NCBI GenBank assembly: GCA_022570795.1
Contig: JAKUDP010000013.1
Location: 1,054,001-1,118,000, forward strand
Source: Sphaerulina vaccinii
Lineage: Eukaryota > Ascomycota > Dothideomycetes > Mycosphaerellales > Mycosphaerellaceae
Length of the DNA stretch: 64,000 nucleotides
Direction of reading: 5' to 3'
Shown: piece after piece, positions 32,700 through 44,623 of the stretch
Position numbering within the stretch: the stretch's first letter is position 1
How the letters are laid out: the number at the start of each line of letters is the position of its first letter
The notes under the pieces: model-generated
Told to the model about the DNA's origin: nothing
The model's database searches: none
The model's input: only the letters and a program-made list of their open reading frames with translations
Translations under genes and position numbers: made by a program

Positions 32700-34586
32700 A
32701 TGGCGGTCTTCCTGTTCCTCCTACTAATCATCGCAGGAGTTGTGGCATCTACTGACTTCCAGGGCGACATCTTCGACTACATCGTGATCGGTGGCGGAAC
32801 CGCTGGCTTAACAGTCGCAGCTCGGCTCAGCGAGAATGTTAATCACACAGTTCTCGTCCTGGAGGCTGGAGAGGATCGGGCTGAAGATATTAGTGTCCTA
32901 GCTCCTGGACTGCTCACATCTCTCTACGGAGACCCGAAGTACGACTGGAATTACCACACCGTATCTCAGAAGCATGTCAACGGTCATGTTCTCGCTCATC
33001 CTCGGGGCAAGCAGCTCGGCGGCTCCAGTGCGATTAACTTCCTCTGGTGGACTCACGCTTCCCAGAAAGACATAGACAATTGGGGACTGCTCGGGAATAG
33101 GAACTGGAGCTGGAATGCATTGCAACCATTTTTCAAGAAATCTGAGCATTACGTGCAGCCTTCTCCCGAAACTGAGAAAGCGCTCGATACTGGTCACATT
33201 GATTCAGCCCTCCATGGTGACCATGGTCCCATTCAGAACACCTTTGCCGATATATACCAGCCGTATGATGAGGCATGGCCTAGGACGTACAGCAACATGG
33301 GACTCGGCGTTAGTGGAGATCCGAGAGATGGTCTTGCTCTGGGTGGCTATACCAATTTGCTCAATATGGAGCTCACCAACAGAAGCAGAAGTTATGCTGC
33401 AACAACGTATCTCCGCTACGCTTCACCAAGACCAAATTCTCACATTCTGACTGGAGCTCATGTCGAACGCATCTTGATCAACTCGACAACCGAAAAGCCA
33501 CGAGCCACTGGAGCTATGTATCGCATCAATGGCACCACTCACAGCGTGCATGCCGCAAAGGAAGTCATACTCAGTGCAGGCGCCTTCGGATCTCCTCAAA
33601 TACTGGAGCTCTCCGGCATAGGCAAAGACAGTGTACTGCAAAAGCACGGCATCAGACAAATCGTCGATAACGAGAACATTGGCGAAAATCTGCAAGATCA
33701 TGTCTATGTTCCTCTTGGGTACAAGGTTCGTCCAGGTATCTTCACGGTTGACGACTTCGCGAACGAAACGCTATTCAACGAGGCCTATGAAGAGTATGTC
33801 AACAACCATACTGGCTTACTGGCCACGACAGGGGCCATGTCAGCTCTTCTGTCACTTGAGCAGATCAATGGGTATGATTGTCCTGGTCTGAACAAAACCT
33901 TCGAGATGTATTGTCCCATGACGATCGGCGCTCGTACAGTCAATCAGCACACTTTGCGCAGACACCGACATCTTCAGCACTCGATATTGTGTGCGGATCT
34001 ACAAGCCGAAGCAGTCACCCAGGAGTTCGCAGTCTCTGGAGGCATCTCCCCGCAGTTCGCGAATGACAGCAGCAAGCTATTCCTGGCGAGTACCGAGGGC
34101 AATTTCTTCACCATGAACGCTGTTCTCGAGCATCCATTCTCTCGCGGCAGCGTACATATCACTTCTGCCAATAGCTCAGACTACCCACGTATTGATCCCA
34201 ACTATCTGTCTCACCCACTGGATATCAAAGTTCTTGCGGCCGCCACGCTACATCTTCAGAAAGTCGTTCAGACACCACCACTTTCGGAATTGCTCGAAGG
34301 GAATGGGACAATACATCAACCAGGTTACTATGAAATGAATCATGAGAATGTACTATCGTGGATCCGAGAGAGTCTGCAGAGCGAGTATCATCCTTGCGGG
34401 ACATGTGCTATGCTACCACAAGACAGTGGAGGCGTTGTTGACGAGAAGTTTCGCTTATATGGTATCGATGGGTTGAGGGTCGTGGACGCGAGTATCTTTC
34501 CTCTGATACCAAGAGCGAATTTGCAGAGCTTGGTGTACGCAATCGCGGAGAGAGCTGCTGAGTTCATCAAGCATGATACAGTATAG
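32700..34586 (+). CDS. Secreted FAD-dependent GMC oxidoreductase
   Basis: 628 residues, intronless. A signal peptide (MAVFLFLLLIIAGVVAS) leads into the FAD-binding GGGTAGL (residues 31-37) and LEAGED. GMC signature 1 is HPRGKQLGGSSAINFL and signature 2 GAFGSPQILELSGIG. The catalytic pair is His in YHPCGTCAM (about 564) and Asn in PRANLQSLVYAIAE (about 606). About ten N-glycosylation sites support secretion. Family members oxidise alcohols, sugars or aromatic alcohols, releasing H2O2 or acting as dehydrogenases; the substrate cannot be told. The frame is complete with all key residues. Confidence 0.92.
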   Translation: MAVFLFLLLIIAGVVASTDFQGDIFDYIVIGGGTAGLTVAARLSENVNHTVLVLEAGEDRAEDISVLAPGLLTSLYGDPKYDWNYHTVSQKHVNGHVLAHPRGKQLGGSSAINFLWWTHASQKDIDNWGLLGNRNWSWNALQPFFKKSEHYVQPSPETEKALDTGHIDSALHGDHGPIQNTFADIYQPYDEAWPRTYSNMGLGVSGDPRDGLALGGYTNLLNMELTNRSRSYAATTYLRYASPRPNSHILTGAHVERILINSTTEKPRATGAMYRINGTTHSVHAAKEVILSAGAFGSPQILELSGIGKDSVLQKHGIRQIVDNENIGENLQDHVYVPLGYKVRPGIFTVDDFANETLFNEAYEEYVNNHTGLLATTGAMSALLSLEQINGYDCPGLNKTFEMYCPMTIGARTVNQHTLRRHRHLQHSILCADLQAEAVTQEFAVSGGISPQFANDSSKLFLASTEGNFFTMNAVLEHPFSRGSVHITSANSSDYPRIDPNYLSHPLDIKVLAAATLHLQKVVQTPPLSELLEGNGTIHQPGYYEMNHENVLSWIRESLQSEYHPCGTCAMLPQDSGGVVDEKFRLYGIDGLRVVDASIFPLIPRANLQSLVYAIAERAAEFIKHDTV

Positions 34587-36181
34587 TTCGGGAAGGACGG
34601 GCTGCGGTTCTTACTGTAAGCACCGGCGGAGGTTTTAGATACATGAACGAACTCTTTTGCATCGTTCATCGCGTTTCGCAGCATTACTATAAGGCCGTCA
34701 CGCCATTCAGTCGGATAATGCGATCTGCACCCATCATCAACGCGCAGCCTTATCTGATCCGCTGTCACTTCTCGCTTCGTCCGTTGGCGTGGTTGTTCAG
34801 CTGGTCAATGCTGTGGTTGTTTTGCCAGATCGACGTTCATCCGTTAGCGGCCGAAGATATTCAGCCAATGTGTGCTGAGCTAGATTCGTGGTTGTTTGGC
34901 TTGGTAGAGTTCAAAGGTAAGAGAGCGCGAAACTGACAAGGAAACATGTATATTCGCCGAGAGATAGAAGTAATGCATTGAGATGAATAAGGGCAAGAAA
35001 GAGTAGGTGCCTGATAGCAAGGTTTGTATGCCTGATAACGAAACGCCAAGCTGTGGTAAATGCCCAACCAGGAACCTTGGTGGGACTGCATTCCTTCTCT
35101 TTCTCGACATGAACCTATGAACAACCACAACACCTGTCGCAGCGAACATGAGATGTCAAAATTTGGACATGATTTGAAAGCTGAATTATATGACTTCCGC
35201 GTCTGATGCTTCAACAGCGTCACGAATGCATCCTCAGCGTCACGATCACAATGCTGTGCATCTTCAGCGTCATGAGCGTCATGGGGACTGAAGGGTATAT
35301 CAGCTCACAGTGCTGTGCCTAACGATGGTCGAGTATCACTCTACTGTTCTCTGATCTACAAGATGATCACTGCAGCTTTCGACGACTCACGATGGCTACA
35401 TCAGCGTGTTCGAGTACGAAGCCACCTCTCCTTTCCTCTGAAGATGGCATATACCTCCACACAATCTCCTGCGTCGCACCAGAAGATGTCAAGCAGAAGT
35501 TCCACGGATCTTCTCCAACAGGCTACCAATTCCGTTGGGTTTAGATGCAGCATAGACGGCGTGGCCTGTTCGGAGAACGTAGTGAGGCTCACCGAACAGC
35601 AGCAAAACACCGGATAACTATTCGGCCCCGCCCCCCCGTGGTCAGCATAATTCACTCCAGGGCACATTCTGACCAATAGTATCAGCCGGGAACAGCCGTC
35701 GCTAGCTCAAAACTACTTATTTATAAATTCGAGATCTCGAGCTATAGATTTTTATTAAGAGTAGAGGCTTTTGCTTTGACTTATACCGTATGCCTTCTAG
35801 TGTCCTACCGCACCGGTAGTGGTTTGGACCACTCCAAGTCTACTTGCCTACTAGCGCCTCAAAGGAAACACCATCAGGCCTAAGGACTCACGAGTGACCA
35901 CACCTCTCTCTGATGGAGGCTACTATGTCAATGCACCAGACTATAGTGGAGCAAGAAGCCGTGGAGTGAAATAGGAAGGACCCATGCATGACTCAAGATC
36001 TGCACAGCTTGGATAGAGAGCTTAGATTTGAGGGTAAAGTGCATATTGAGGCCATGATACAGCTTTCTGATGTGACATGATCGCTGTCCTACATCTCAGT
36101 TGGCCGCTCCGACACTCTTGCCCGCTCGAGTGTCATATTGAGTACCACTGACACCTCGCTGGAAGGTTCGTGTTGCAGATA
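34587..36181. other. 1.6-kb intergenic region, including a CGTCA-rich cluster
   Basis: No gene recognised on either strand. A cluster of CAGCGTCA copies lies at 35215-35286. A short C-rich run is at about 35625-35637, followed by AT-rich sequence (about 35708-35760). Confidence 0.4.
35215..35286. repeat. Cluster of four CGTCA (TGACG) half-sites
   Basis: CAGCGTCACGA occurs at 35215 and 35235, CAGCGTCATGA at 35265, and a further GCGTCATG at about 35276. TGACG is the half-site of CRE/ATF-type bZIP factors. It could equally be a small decayed repeat, and no gene start is near. Confidence 0.35.
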
Positions 36182-39100
36182 CTAATCCACATCACTAACT
36201 TCCTCCTCCTCATCACTATCCTCCTCATCGTCCTCTTCTTCATCAGTAACTTCCCCTCCTAAACTCTTAATCTTCTCTTTGTACTCATCTCTCTTAGCTT
36301 CAATATCTCCCATGACGAGTAACATACTCTCTAACTCTTCTTTCGCACTCTTTTCTGACTCTTTCGCAGCTTTGAGTGCGGCTTGAGCCTTCTCGGCTTC
36401 TGCAACAGTAGCCTTGATCTTCGCGAGGTCCGCCTGTGCAGCTCGAGCAGTGGAGAGCTCGTCCTTCGTCTTGCTATGTTCAGCTTCGAGAGTCTTTAGC
36501 TTTTCAAGCTCCGCCTGCGATAACTTGGCTGCTGCTTTGGCGATCTCGAGCTCTTTTCGCAACTTCTCAACTTCAGTCGCCTTCGTCTTGAGTTCCGCGA
36601 GCTCTTCGGTCGCGGACTTCTCGCTTTCCTGGGACTTCTTGAGCTCCGCTTCCAGCTTCTTCAACTTCTCTGTGTCTGCCTTGCCGGATGCAGACTTGGC
36701 TTGTTCAGCAGCCTTCTTTGCCTCAGCGAGCTCTTTCTCAAGTTTCGCGATCTTGTCTTTATCGGCTTTGCTCGTACCAGCTGCCTTGCCTGTTGTACCT
36801 TTGCTCGCTTTCTCAGCAGCGGCCAGCCTCTCTTCAGCTTCCTTGGCCTTCTTTTCTGCTCCGACTGCCTTCTGAACAGCCTCCTTGAGCTTCTCCTGGG
36901 CAGTCTTCGCTTTGGCCTCAGCGTCTGCAGCTTTCTTATCAGTATCTGCGAGCTCTTTAGCCGTGGCGGAGGTCTTCTGGTGGTTGGCTTCAGCATCTTT
37001 GAGCTTCTTCTCCGCATTAGCGGCCTTCTCCTCTGCTGCTGTTGCTTTCTTCTCGGCATCTGCGAGCTTCTTGTCTGCGTCTTTGCCTGTGGTAGAAGTC
37101 TTCTTGTGCTTGGCTTCAGCATCCTTGAGTTTTTTCTCTGCGTTAACAGCCTTCTCTTCTGCTGCTGAGGCTTTCTTTTCAGCATCAGCAAGTTTCTCCT
37201 CCAACTCTGCAATCTTAGTCTGGAAGTCTGCAGCCTGACTCCAAGCATCAGTTCCAGCAGCTTTCGCGGCACTAACTTCAGTCTTATGAGCTTCTGCTGT
37301 TTCCTGAATCTCCTTTTCAAGGTCTGCGATTCTGCTCTGCGCATCTGCAGCCTGCTGCCAAGCATCTGTACCAGCAGCTTTCGCAGCATCAACTTCGGCT
37401 GTATGGGCGCTCTTAGCTTCGTCCAACTCCTTCTCAAGGTTCTGCATGTTGATCTTAGCTTCCTCCAGTTCCTTCTCGAGATCAGCGAATCCAGCACGCT
37501 CTATCTTTAGCTCTTCGTCTCTGGCTGCGAGGTCGGATTTGAGTTCTGAATTCTGCTGACCCTGCTTGGTGAGCTCGTCATCGCGACCATCAAGTGCGGC
37601 CCTCGTTTGAGACAGCTCAGTTGCGATAGCGTCAGCTCGATCTTCGGCGGTCTGTAGCTTCTTCTCTGCAGCGGTATGTTGCTGTCTCAATCCATCAAGC
37701 TCCCTCGTCAGATCACGTTCGCGCTTGATCAGTCCGTTCAACTTAGTAGTGGCATTATCGAACTGCTGTTTGACATTGGCATGGCCACTGGCTTCCTTGC
37801 GGTGTTCATTGCCGAGCTCTGCGATATTTCTCTCCAGCTCCTGTATCTTCTGTGCAGCAGATGCCTCTCTTTCGCGAAGATTGGCCTGATGCGTCCGTTC
37901 TGCATCTTGCTTGGCATTGTTAAGTGCATGCTGATGTCGTGTCTGGGTCGTGGCTTTCTCCTGCTCGTGCTGCCTCGTGAGCTTCTCAAGTTCTGCTTCG
38001 TGACTTTGTTGCATAGCCTGATTGATCTTCCGCAGTCGCTCGATCTCAGAAGACGCTGTCTGTAGCTCTTTCCCAATCGCCATACGATCCTGTTCGGCTT
38101 TCTGAGTGGCATCTATCGCTTCTTGTTGAGCCACTGCCAAGGCATCCCTGGCTGCCTGAGCTTGTTGGCGCAGCTCATCAAAAACATCTCGGTCTACGCC
38201 AGCTTCCGCCGCTGATGCTGGCAGTACTTCAACACCAGGATCCTTGTCGACAGCCTTTCGCAGTCGCGTGTACTCGACAGTGAACATGTCCACGAAGACA
38301 TTGCTGAGCAGACCATCGCCGCCTTCGTCAGTCTCCTGATCGAGGTCGAAGTCACGTATGGCAGGTTCGCGTCGAAGCTGTAGAAGTGCATCCAAATACT
38401 TAGTCCGGCCGAGCTTCTGCTGTACGAGTGGAGCCAACGTTCGACGTGGAATTGGCGAGTCTTTGGTGCTGAATTCATAGACGATACCGAGCAGTACGGC
38501 AGCCAGACCAGCGACAATAGGATCCTCGGGAGTCTTGATCGCCGCTACGAGGCTTTGCAGTAGGCTTGAGCCTTCGTCGAGCAAATCGTCCACTCCTGGC
38601 GCATAGTCCCAGAGAAGGGTTGATAGAAGACTCGCGTATGCTGCAGTGGTCTTCACGTCGATAGGTGCTTGCAGTGCAGCGTGTAGATGAGATCCGAGAG
38701 CCTGTACCGCGGTGATGACATCTTCACCTTCATCCTCGTTGCCTTCAGAGACACCCGTGAACATCTCCTTCGCATTGGGCTCGTCGCCAATGAGTCCTTG
38801 TACGATCCAAGAAGCATGAACAATCGCAGTCTCGTCGCCTTCTGGAGGATGCAATAGTGTGTGGAGAACATTGGCAGTAATTTCACCCTCTGCATGACCA
38901 TTAATGGCACGTTGGAGGAAGTGTGCTTTCACTCTGTCATGTCCACTGAGATAGGCCTGGATGAGACCACATGCTGCTGCTCGTAGAGACGGATCTGCTT
39001 CGCGATGATCGAGTGAAGTAGTCAGTAATGCTTCAATGATGTAGCTTCGCCGTACCTCCAGGCTGGCTCGTGCACTCTTCTTGCCGCGTCCATTGACTGT

Positions 39101-40329
39101 TGTACCATTCGCCTGTTTCTGCTGCTGCTCTTCGGCTTCGTTATGCTGGGCATCGCCAGGTGTGATGACAGTGAGTGCGGCAAACTGTTCTTGTAGAGGA
39201 GGACTCGATTCAATGAGTGCTGCTGCAGCTCGTAGCGCAGAAGCACGGACAGGTGCCGGGATCACATTCGAGTAGGCCAGATCTATCAATACCTGAGCAG
39301 TCCCGGCACGGAAGAAGGCAGTCTGATTCTGCGGTGTGCTCGCTTCTCCAGGAACGAGGAACAGTCTCAGCAGCATGAGGATACCCCAGGCAGCTTTCTC
39401 TCGTGCTTGTGTGTTAAAAGCCATCTCATCTTCCGCAGGAAAGGATTCTTGCAGCAGCTGCACTAGCTGAGCCACACATCCTGACTCCCGAAACATGGTC
39501 TGGTTTGTTGATGAGCCTCGTATCAGATTCGCAAGCAGACTCAGACAGTCTTGAGCTGTGATGCCGGCCTCTGCCAGACCGCCCTCCATTTGTATGAGCG
39601 CAAAGGTCTTGCTGAAGACATCTTCAAAGGCCACAATCTTGCGCAGCTCTTCATTCGCACCACTCGTCAGGTCGACGAGAAGCAGGAGTCCAGCATTCCT
39701 TACTGCATCTCGTCCATCATCCAGTATGCCGACCATCCGCGATACTCCTAATGGTGCTGCCAGTATACATTCCTGTAATCGGTCGGGTCGTGCGGCGCAT
39801 ATGGCGGACAGGATCTGTACTGCGTATAGTCGGGAGTAGTAGTCGGCGTAAGGAGAGGTCGGATCAAGGAGATTGAGAAGGATGGAAATGTTGTCTGGAC
39901 GCTATACTTACCGTAAGCATACATACTGGTTGTGTTGTCTACTGAATGTCTGATGTGTACCATTGAGAACTCGTCAGCTAAGAAGAGGGCGATTTCGTCT
40001 CCAGCTTCGGGTGAATTGCTGTCTGGGCTGAAGAGCATAAGAAGCGTCTCCATGACCAGGCGTATCGTGTCCACATCTCCCCCTTCAGGCTGATCTGCGC
40101 CATCTTGACTGCTTTTCCGCGACGTGTCGTCTCCCAGTCCATCGCGCTTTAAGGTTGATATGAGTTCGCGCAGGGAGCCACTGGCGACTGAAGCGGGATA
40201 CTGTTTGGCGAAACTGCGCAGTCCGAGTATAGCAGCTCGTCGGTCTTCCAGGAGAGTGGCGGACTGGAGTCGGCCACAGAGAGTGTCGATAGTGGCAGTA
40301 GCCGTCTGCAGAGGCGGTGTCTTGAGCAT
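36182..40329 (-). CDS. USO1: Vesicle-tethering protein Uso1/p115
   Basis: Tethers ER-derived COPII vesicles at the cis-Golgi. Exons 39961-40329 and 36182-39901 flank a 59-nt intron (GTACAC..GTATAG) and give 1362 residues. The armadillo-like head opens LQSATLLEDRRAAILGLRSF and AKQYPASVASGSLRELI, and crosses the junction as ADEFSM|RPDNISILLNLL. Head repeats run to about residue 640. The rest is a long coiled coil ending in an acidic tail (EEDDEEDSDEEEEVSDVD), as in Uso1. The coiled coil contains Ala/Lys/Glu repeats of the type AEKKATAAEEKAANAEKKLK, and the near-duplicate blocks VDAAKAAGTDAWQQAADAQ and VSAAKAAGTDAWSQAADFQ. The start was set by family resemblance; upstream in-frame sequence is probably 5' UTR. 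Shares a promoter with RAT1. Confidence 0.92.
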
Positions 40330-40880
40330 TGTATGGATGTGTATGTGTATGCTGCCCGGAGGCAGTCTCGCTTCTACCTCATGTCCTGCGGAAAAGATGC
40401 CTTTCTCCCTCTTAGTACCGTAGTTAGCAGTACTGGAAGTGGCAATTTGCGGGATTGAAGAAGTACTCGTGCAAGTGGTGACTGTAGAACTGTATGTTGT
40501 CCTCTTGGAGTTGTGAAGATCGCCAAGCATTGTCTTTGCAGGGGTCAGAGTTGAGAGGCCTCGGAGTCAAAGGCTTTCGCTCTTCTCCTCGCTCCTTCCG
40601 CATCTCACATCTCACACGCGCCGGCAGCAACGTCAACTCACCCTGCCTGGCCATCGACTTCGCGCCTCTGTGACTCACATCGCACATATATTACTCCCGA
40701 ACTGGACGACGACCGGACACAAATTACAACAGCGCGACGACTGAGGTCCATCAAAGGCAGAAAGCGCGCATCTCTCCCTCTCCTCTCCAACATCAGAGTC
40801 TAGCAAAAGAGACTTCTGTCGCCCATTCTTCCCATCATCGCCATCGCCAACATCGCCACATTCCATCAGAGTAGGGAATC
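40330..40880. promoter_or_regulatory. Bidirectional promoter between USO1 and RAT1
   Basis: 551 bp between two divergent core genes. It is pyrimidine-rich next to the RAT1 start (CATCGCCATCGCCAACATCGCC before the leader). No TATA box seen, as is usual for housekeeping genes. Confidence 0.5.
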
Positions 40881-43800
40881 ATGGGTGTCCCAGCATTGTT
40901 CCGCTGGCTCAGCAAAAAGTACCCAAAGATCATATCTGCTGTCTCAGAAGAGCACGCGCAAAAGATCCAGAATGCCGACGGCTCAGAGACTGTCATTCCC
41001 ATCGATGCGCGAGGTCCCAATCCTAACGGGGAGGAAATAGACAATCTGTATCTCGATATGAACGGTATCGTGCATCCATGTTCGCATCCAGAAGACAGGC
41101 CTCCACCGGCCAACGAGGAGGAGATGATGATTGCCATCTTCGAATACACTGAGCGCGTAGTCAACATGGTTCGCCCACGTAAGCTTCTCATGATCGCTGT
41201 CGATGGTGTCGCCCCACGTGCCAAAATGAACCAGCAGCGAAGCAGACGTTTCAGAAGTGCACAAGAAGCAGCTGAAAAGGATGCTGAAGCTGCTGAGTTC
41301 CACGCTCGCATGGTCGCCAGCGGTGACAGAAGTGCTGATGGTGAGGATGACAAGCCCAAGAAGACTTGGGACTCCAACTCCATCACACCCGGTACACCTT
41401 TCATGGACCTGCTCGCACAGTCTTTGCGCTACTGGATCAGCTACAAGTTGACTACTGACCCTGCGTGGGAGAAGCTCAAGATCATCATCTCTGATGCCAC
41501 TGTTCCCGGTGAAGGTGAGCATAAGATTATGAATTTTGTGAGATCGCAACGCAGTTCGCCTGAACACGATCCCAACACGAGGTACCTATCCACATCTTTC
41601 ACGGTAATCAATACGGCTGCATCGTACTAACATTTCTAGACACGTCATGTACGGACTCGACGCTGACCTGATCATGTTGGGTCTTGCTACTCACGAACCG
41701 CACTTCCGCATTCTACGAGAGGACGTTTTTGCGAACGACACCAAGCCAGGTCACTGCAGGAAGTGCAACCAGCCTGGCCACATTGCAGCCAACTGTCAAG
41801 GTCTGCCAGCGAAGCAAGAGAGATCAGCCGAGGACAAAGTCGAAAAGCCACTCAAGCCGTTCATCTGGCTCCACGTTGGCATTCTTCGAGAGTATCTCGC
41901 AGTGGAGATGAGTGTGCCAAACCAAGGCTTCCGCTTCGATCTTGAGCGTGCTCTCGACGATTGGGTCTTCATGTGTTTCTTCGTCGGAAACGATTTCTTA
42001 CCACATTTGCCTTCTCTCGACATCCGTGAAGATGGCATCGATACGCTCATCGCCATCTGGAGAGACAATCTGCCAATCATGGGTGGCTATGTGACCAAGG
42101 ACGGACATGTCGATCTTGCTCGAGCGCAGCTCATTCTTGCAGGTCTGGCCAAGCAGGAGGACGCAATTTTCAAGAGACGTCGCGAGACCGAAGTAAAAGC
42201 TGCCCAGCGACAAAAGCAACGCGAGGACCGTGAACGACGACAGTCCAACAAGCGACCACGATACTCGAACGGCGCACCTACTGGGTATGATGAGACTGTC
42301 ATTCGTCGAGGCGCACGAGGTGGTATTGTTCGTGGAGAGCAAGCACCAGATCCAAATGCACTCGTCACCTTTGCACCAGGTGCCGCGCAAACGCTCAACG
42401 ACCCACGCTACCAAAACAATCTCACACACGCGGACATCGTTGGTGGTGCCAGTGGCCAGGACAACAAGTCCGCCGCTGCAGCACTTCGCGCCAAGCTCAT
42501 GGGCGTCGGAAGCACCAACGGCAACAGCGCTGATATACAGGCTCTCATGAACTCTGCCACAGGTGGTCAGGACTTGACGCCGACACTTGGAAAGCGCACA
42601 CGAGACATGATCGACGATGCTGCAGCAGATGACGCCAGCTCAGATCCATCGACACCAGGACGTAACACGCCCGATAAGGAGATCGCGGATCCAATGAATC
42701 GCGGCACATCTGGTCAGCTCGGAGGTAACAAGGACGCATCCGATGCCATGCCAGAGGACACAGTGAAGCTCTGGGAAGATGGCTATCAAGACCGATACTA
42801 CGAACAAAAGTTCCACACATCACCTCAGGACGTTGACTTCCGCCATAAGGTGGCGCAAAGCTACGTCGAAGGCCTGTGCTGGGTGCTGCTCTACTACTTC
42901 CAAGGATGTCCTTCCTGGACCTGGTACTACCCATATCACTATGCACCATTCGCGGCTGACTTCCAAGACATGGATAAGCAAGTCGTACACTTCGAGAAGG
43001 GCAAGCCTTTCCACCCTTACGAACAACTCATGGGTGTCATGCCGGCTGCTTCGAACCACACTCTACCGTCTGTCTTCCACTCTCTCATGACCGACGACGA
43101 CAGTCCTATCAAGGAGTTCTACCCAGTCGACTTCGAAGTCGATCTCAATGGCAAGAAGTTCGCTTGGCAGGGTGTTGCGCTGCTTCCTTTCATCGATGAG
43201 AAGAAGTTGCTCGACGCCATGAACACCAAATATCCTCTTCTCAGCGAAGACGAAAAGCGACGAAATGGTTTCGGAGAAGAAGTCCTTATCTTCAGTACCA
43301 AACACCCACTTTACACTGAAGTCGTATCGGCATTCTATGGCAAGAAGGCAGATGAGAAGAAGATCAAGATTGCACCCAAGATCTCTGAAGGTCTTGCTGG
43401 GAAGGCTACCAAGGATCCCTCCTACATCCCTAACTCGGAGCTGGTCTATCCTTTGCCAGAGGGCAACCAGGATGAGTTCACGTCTCTCGATGTTGATGAG
43501 TCAGTGAAAGTCTCATACCACATGCCCGTGTTCTCACAACTACACAAGTCCATGCTCTTGCCTGGAGTCAAGTTTAACGAACCAGTCCTCGACTACCAAG
43601 ATGTCGAGCAAACACGTCAAAAGGCCGAGCGTAGTGGGCGGAGCTTCGGAGGCGTGCAGCTCAGCAACAACGGAGACAGATCAGACGGTCGTCGCATCAA
43701 CTATGGCGCTGGCAACAACGACAACAGAGGTGGACGAGGTGGCGGTCATGGTGGAAATGGCTATGGCGCAAATGGCGGTTATGGACGTTCCAATGGTCCA

Positions 43801-44172
43801 CCTGCACAACACGCAGATCCATATGCCGGTCAAGCTGCTGCAGCTTTCCAGAATTTACCTCCGCATCTTGCTGCTCAGGCCGCGCAGCATGGGTATGCTC
43901 CACCACCTGGTGCTGGTGCGCCAAGAGGTGGAGGTTATCAGAATGGCGGATACCAGAACGGCAATGGGTATGGAGGTCAACAACGTGGTGGAGGTTATGG
44001 AGGCCAGCAGAGAGGCGGCTACGATAATCGAGGACGAGGCGGGTATGGAGATCAGAGAGGACGAGGTGGATATGGTTCGCAGCCGCAGCATGGCAGCGGA
44101 TGGGGATATGATGGATATCAAGGTGGAGGCTACCAAGGTGGCGGGAACAGAAGTGGAGGAAGACGCTACTAG
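40881..44172 (+). CDS. RAT1: Nuclear 5'-3' exoribonuclease Rat1/Xrn2
   Basis: Degrades 5'-monophosphate RNA in the nucleus, acting in Pol II torpedo termination and rRNA/snoRNA processing. Exons 40881-41581 and 41640-44172 (58-nt intron, branch ACTAAC) give 1077 residues. The XRN N-terminal block is complete: MGVPALFRWLSKKYPKI, YLDMNGIVHPCSHPE, AVDGVAPRAKMNQQRSRRF, SDATVPGEGEHKIM and YGLDADLIMLGLATHEPHF. A CCHC zinc knuckle CRKCNQPGHIAANC (about residue 272) marks the nuclear Rat1 type rather than cytoplasmic Xrn1. The tail after about residue 930 is Gly/Arg/Tyr-rich (RGGG, GGYQNGG repeats), an RNA-binding low-complexity region. Confidence 0.96.
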
Positions 44173-44623
44173 ACGAAGTGGAAGGACAATGTGTACGATA
44201 TGCACGCATGCATCGGAATGGCGCATGGGATGTAGTTTATGAAGGAGCTATGGAGCTTCGTCTGAGAGTGTGATAACAGCATGCGAGTCTCGACTGCAGC
44301 CTTTGGGCAACACAGGTTCTTTCTTTCAAGACGTTTGTGTCGACTCTCCGATGTGTCAAAATCTTTCGTGCTCCCTCTGGTCTCGATGTCCAGGACCGTG
44401 GCGAACGATCGAGCGCAGAAGGACTCTTCGGGTCGACTTTCTTACTGGTACTGGTTGCACAGGTCAGCATTGCTTGGAACTCCAACCGCAGGGATGTCAG
44501 CAGATGTGGAGCTGCAGTATCGACACAGCCGAGTTTGCACTGCCCGCATACATCCTCATCGGATATCATGATGATTCTACGACAACCACCTACTGATGTT
44601 TGAGCCTTACGAAAGTGGCAAAC
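44173..44623. other. Intergenic region after RAT1, nothing recognised
   Basis: Several overlapping short plus-strand open frames, none protein-like. Probably RAT1 3' UTR and the HET-gene promoter. Confidence 0.35.

Noticed and set aside
36661..37497. Minus-strand 278-residue Arg/Leu-rich frame inside USO1
   Set aside because: Shifted reading of the repetitive coiled coil; the composition is explained by the Lys/Ala/Glu codons.
39902..39911. A 10-nt GTAAGTATAG 'intron' in USO1
   Set aside because: Too short to splice. The GTACAC..GTATAG pair (39902-39960) gives a normal 59-nt intron and the expected ADEFSM|RPDN join.
43601..44242. Plus-strand 213-residue Met/Val-rich frame
   Set aside because: Shifted reading of the Gly-rich RAT1 tail.
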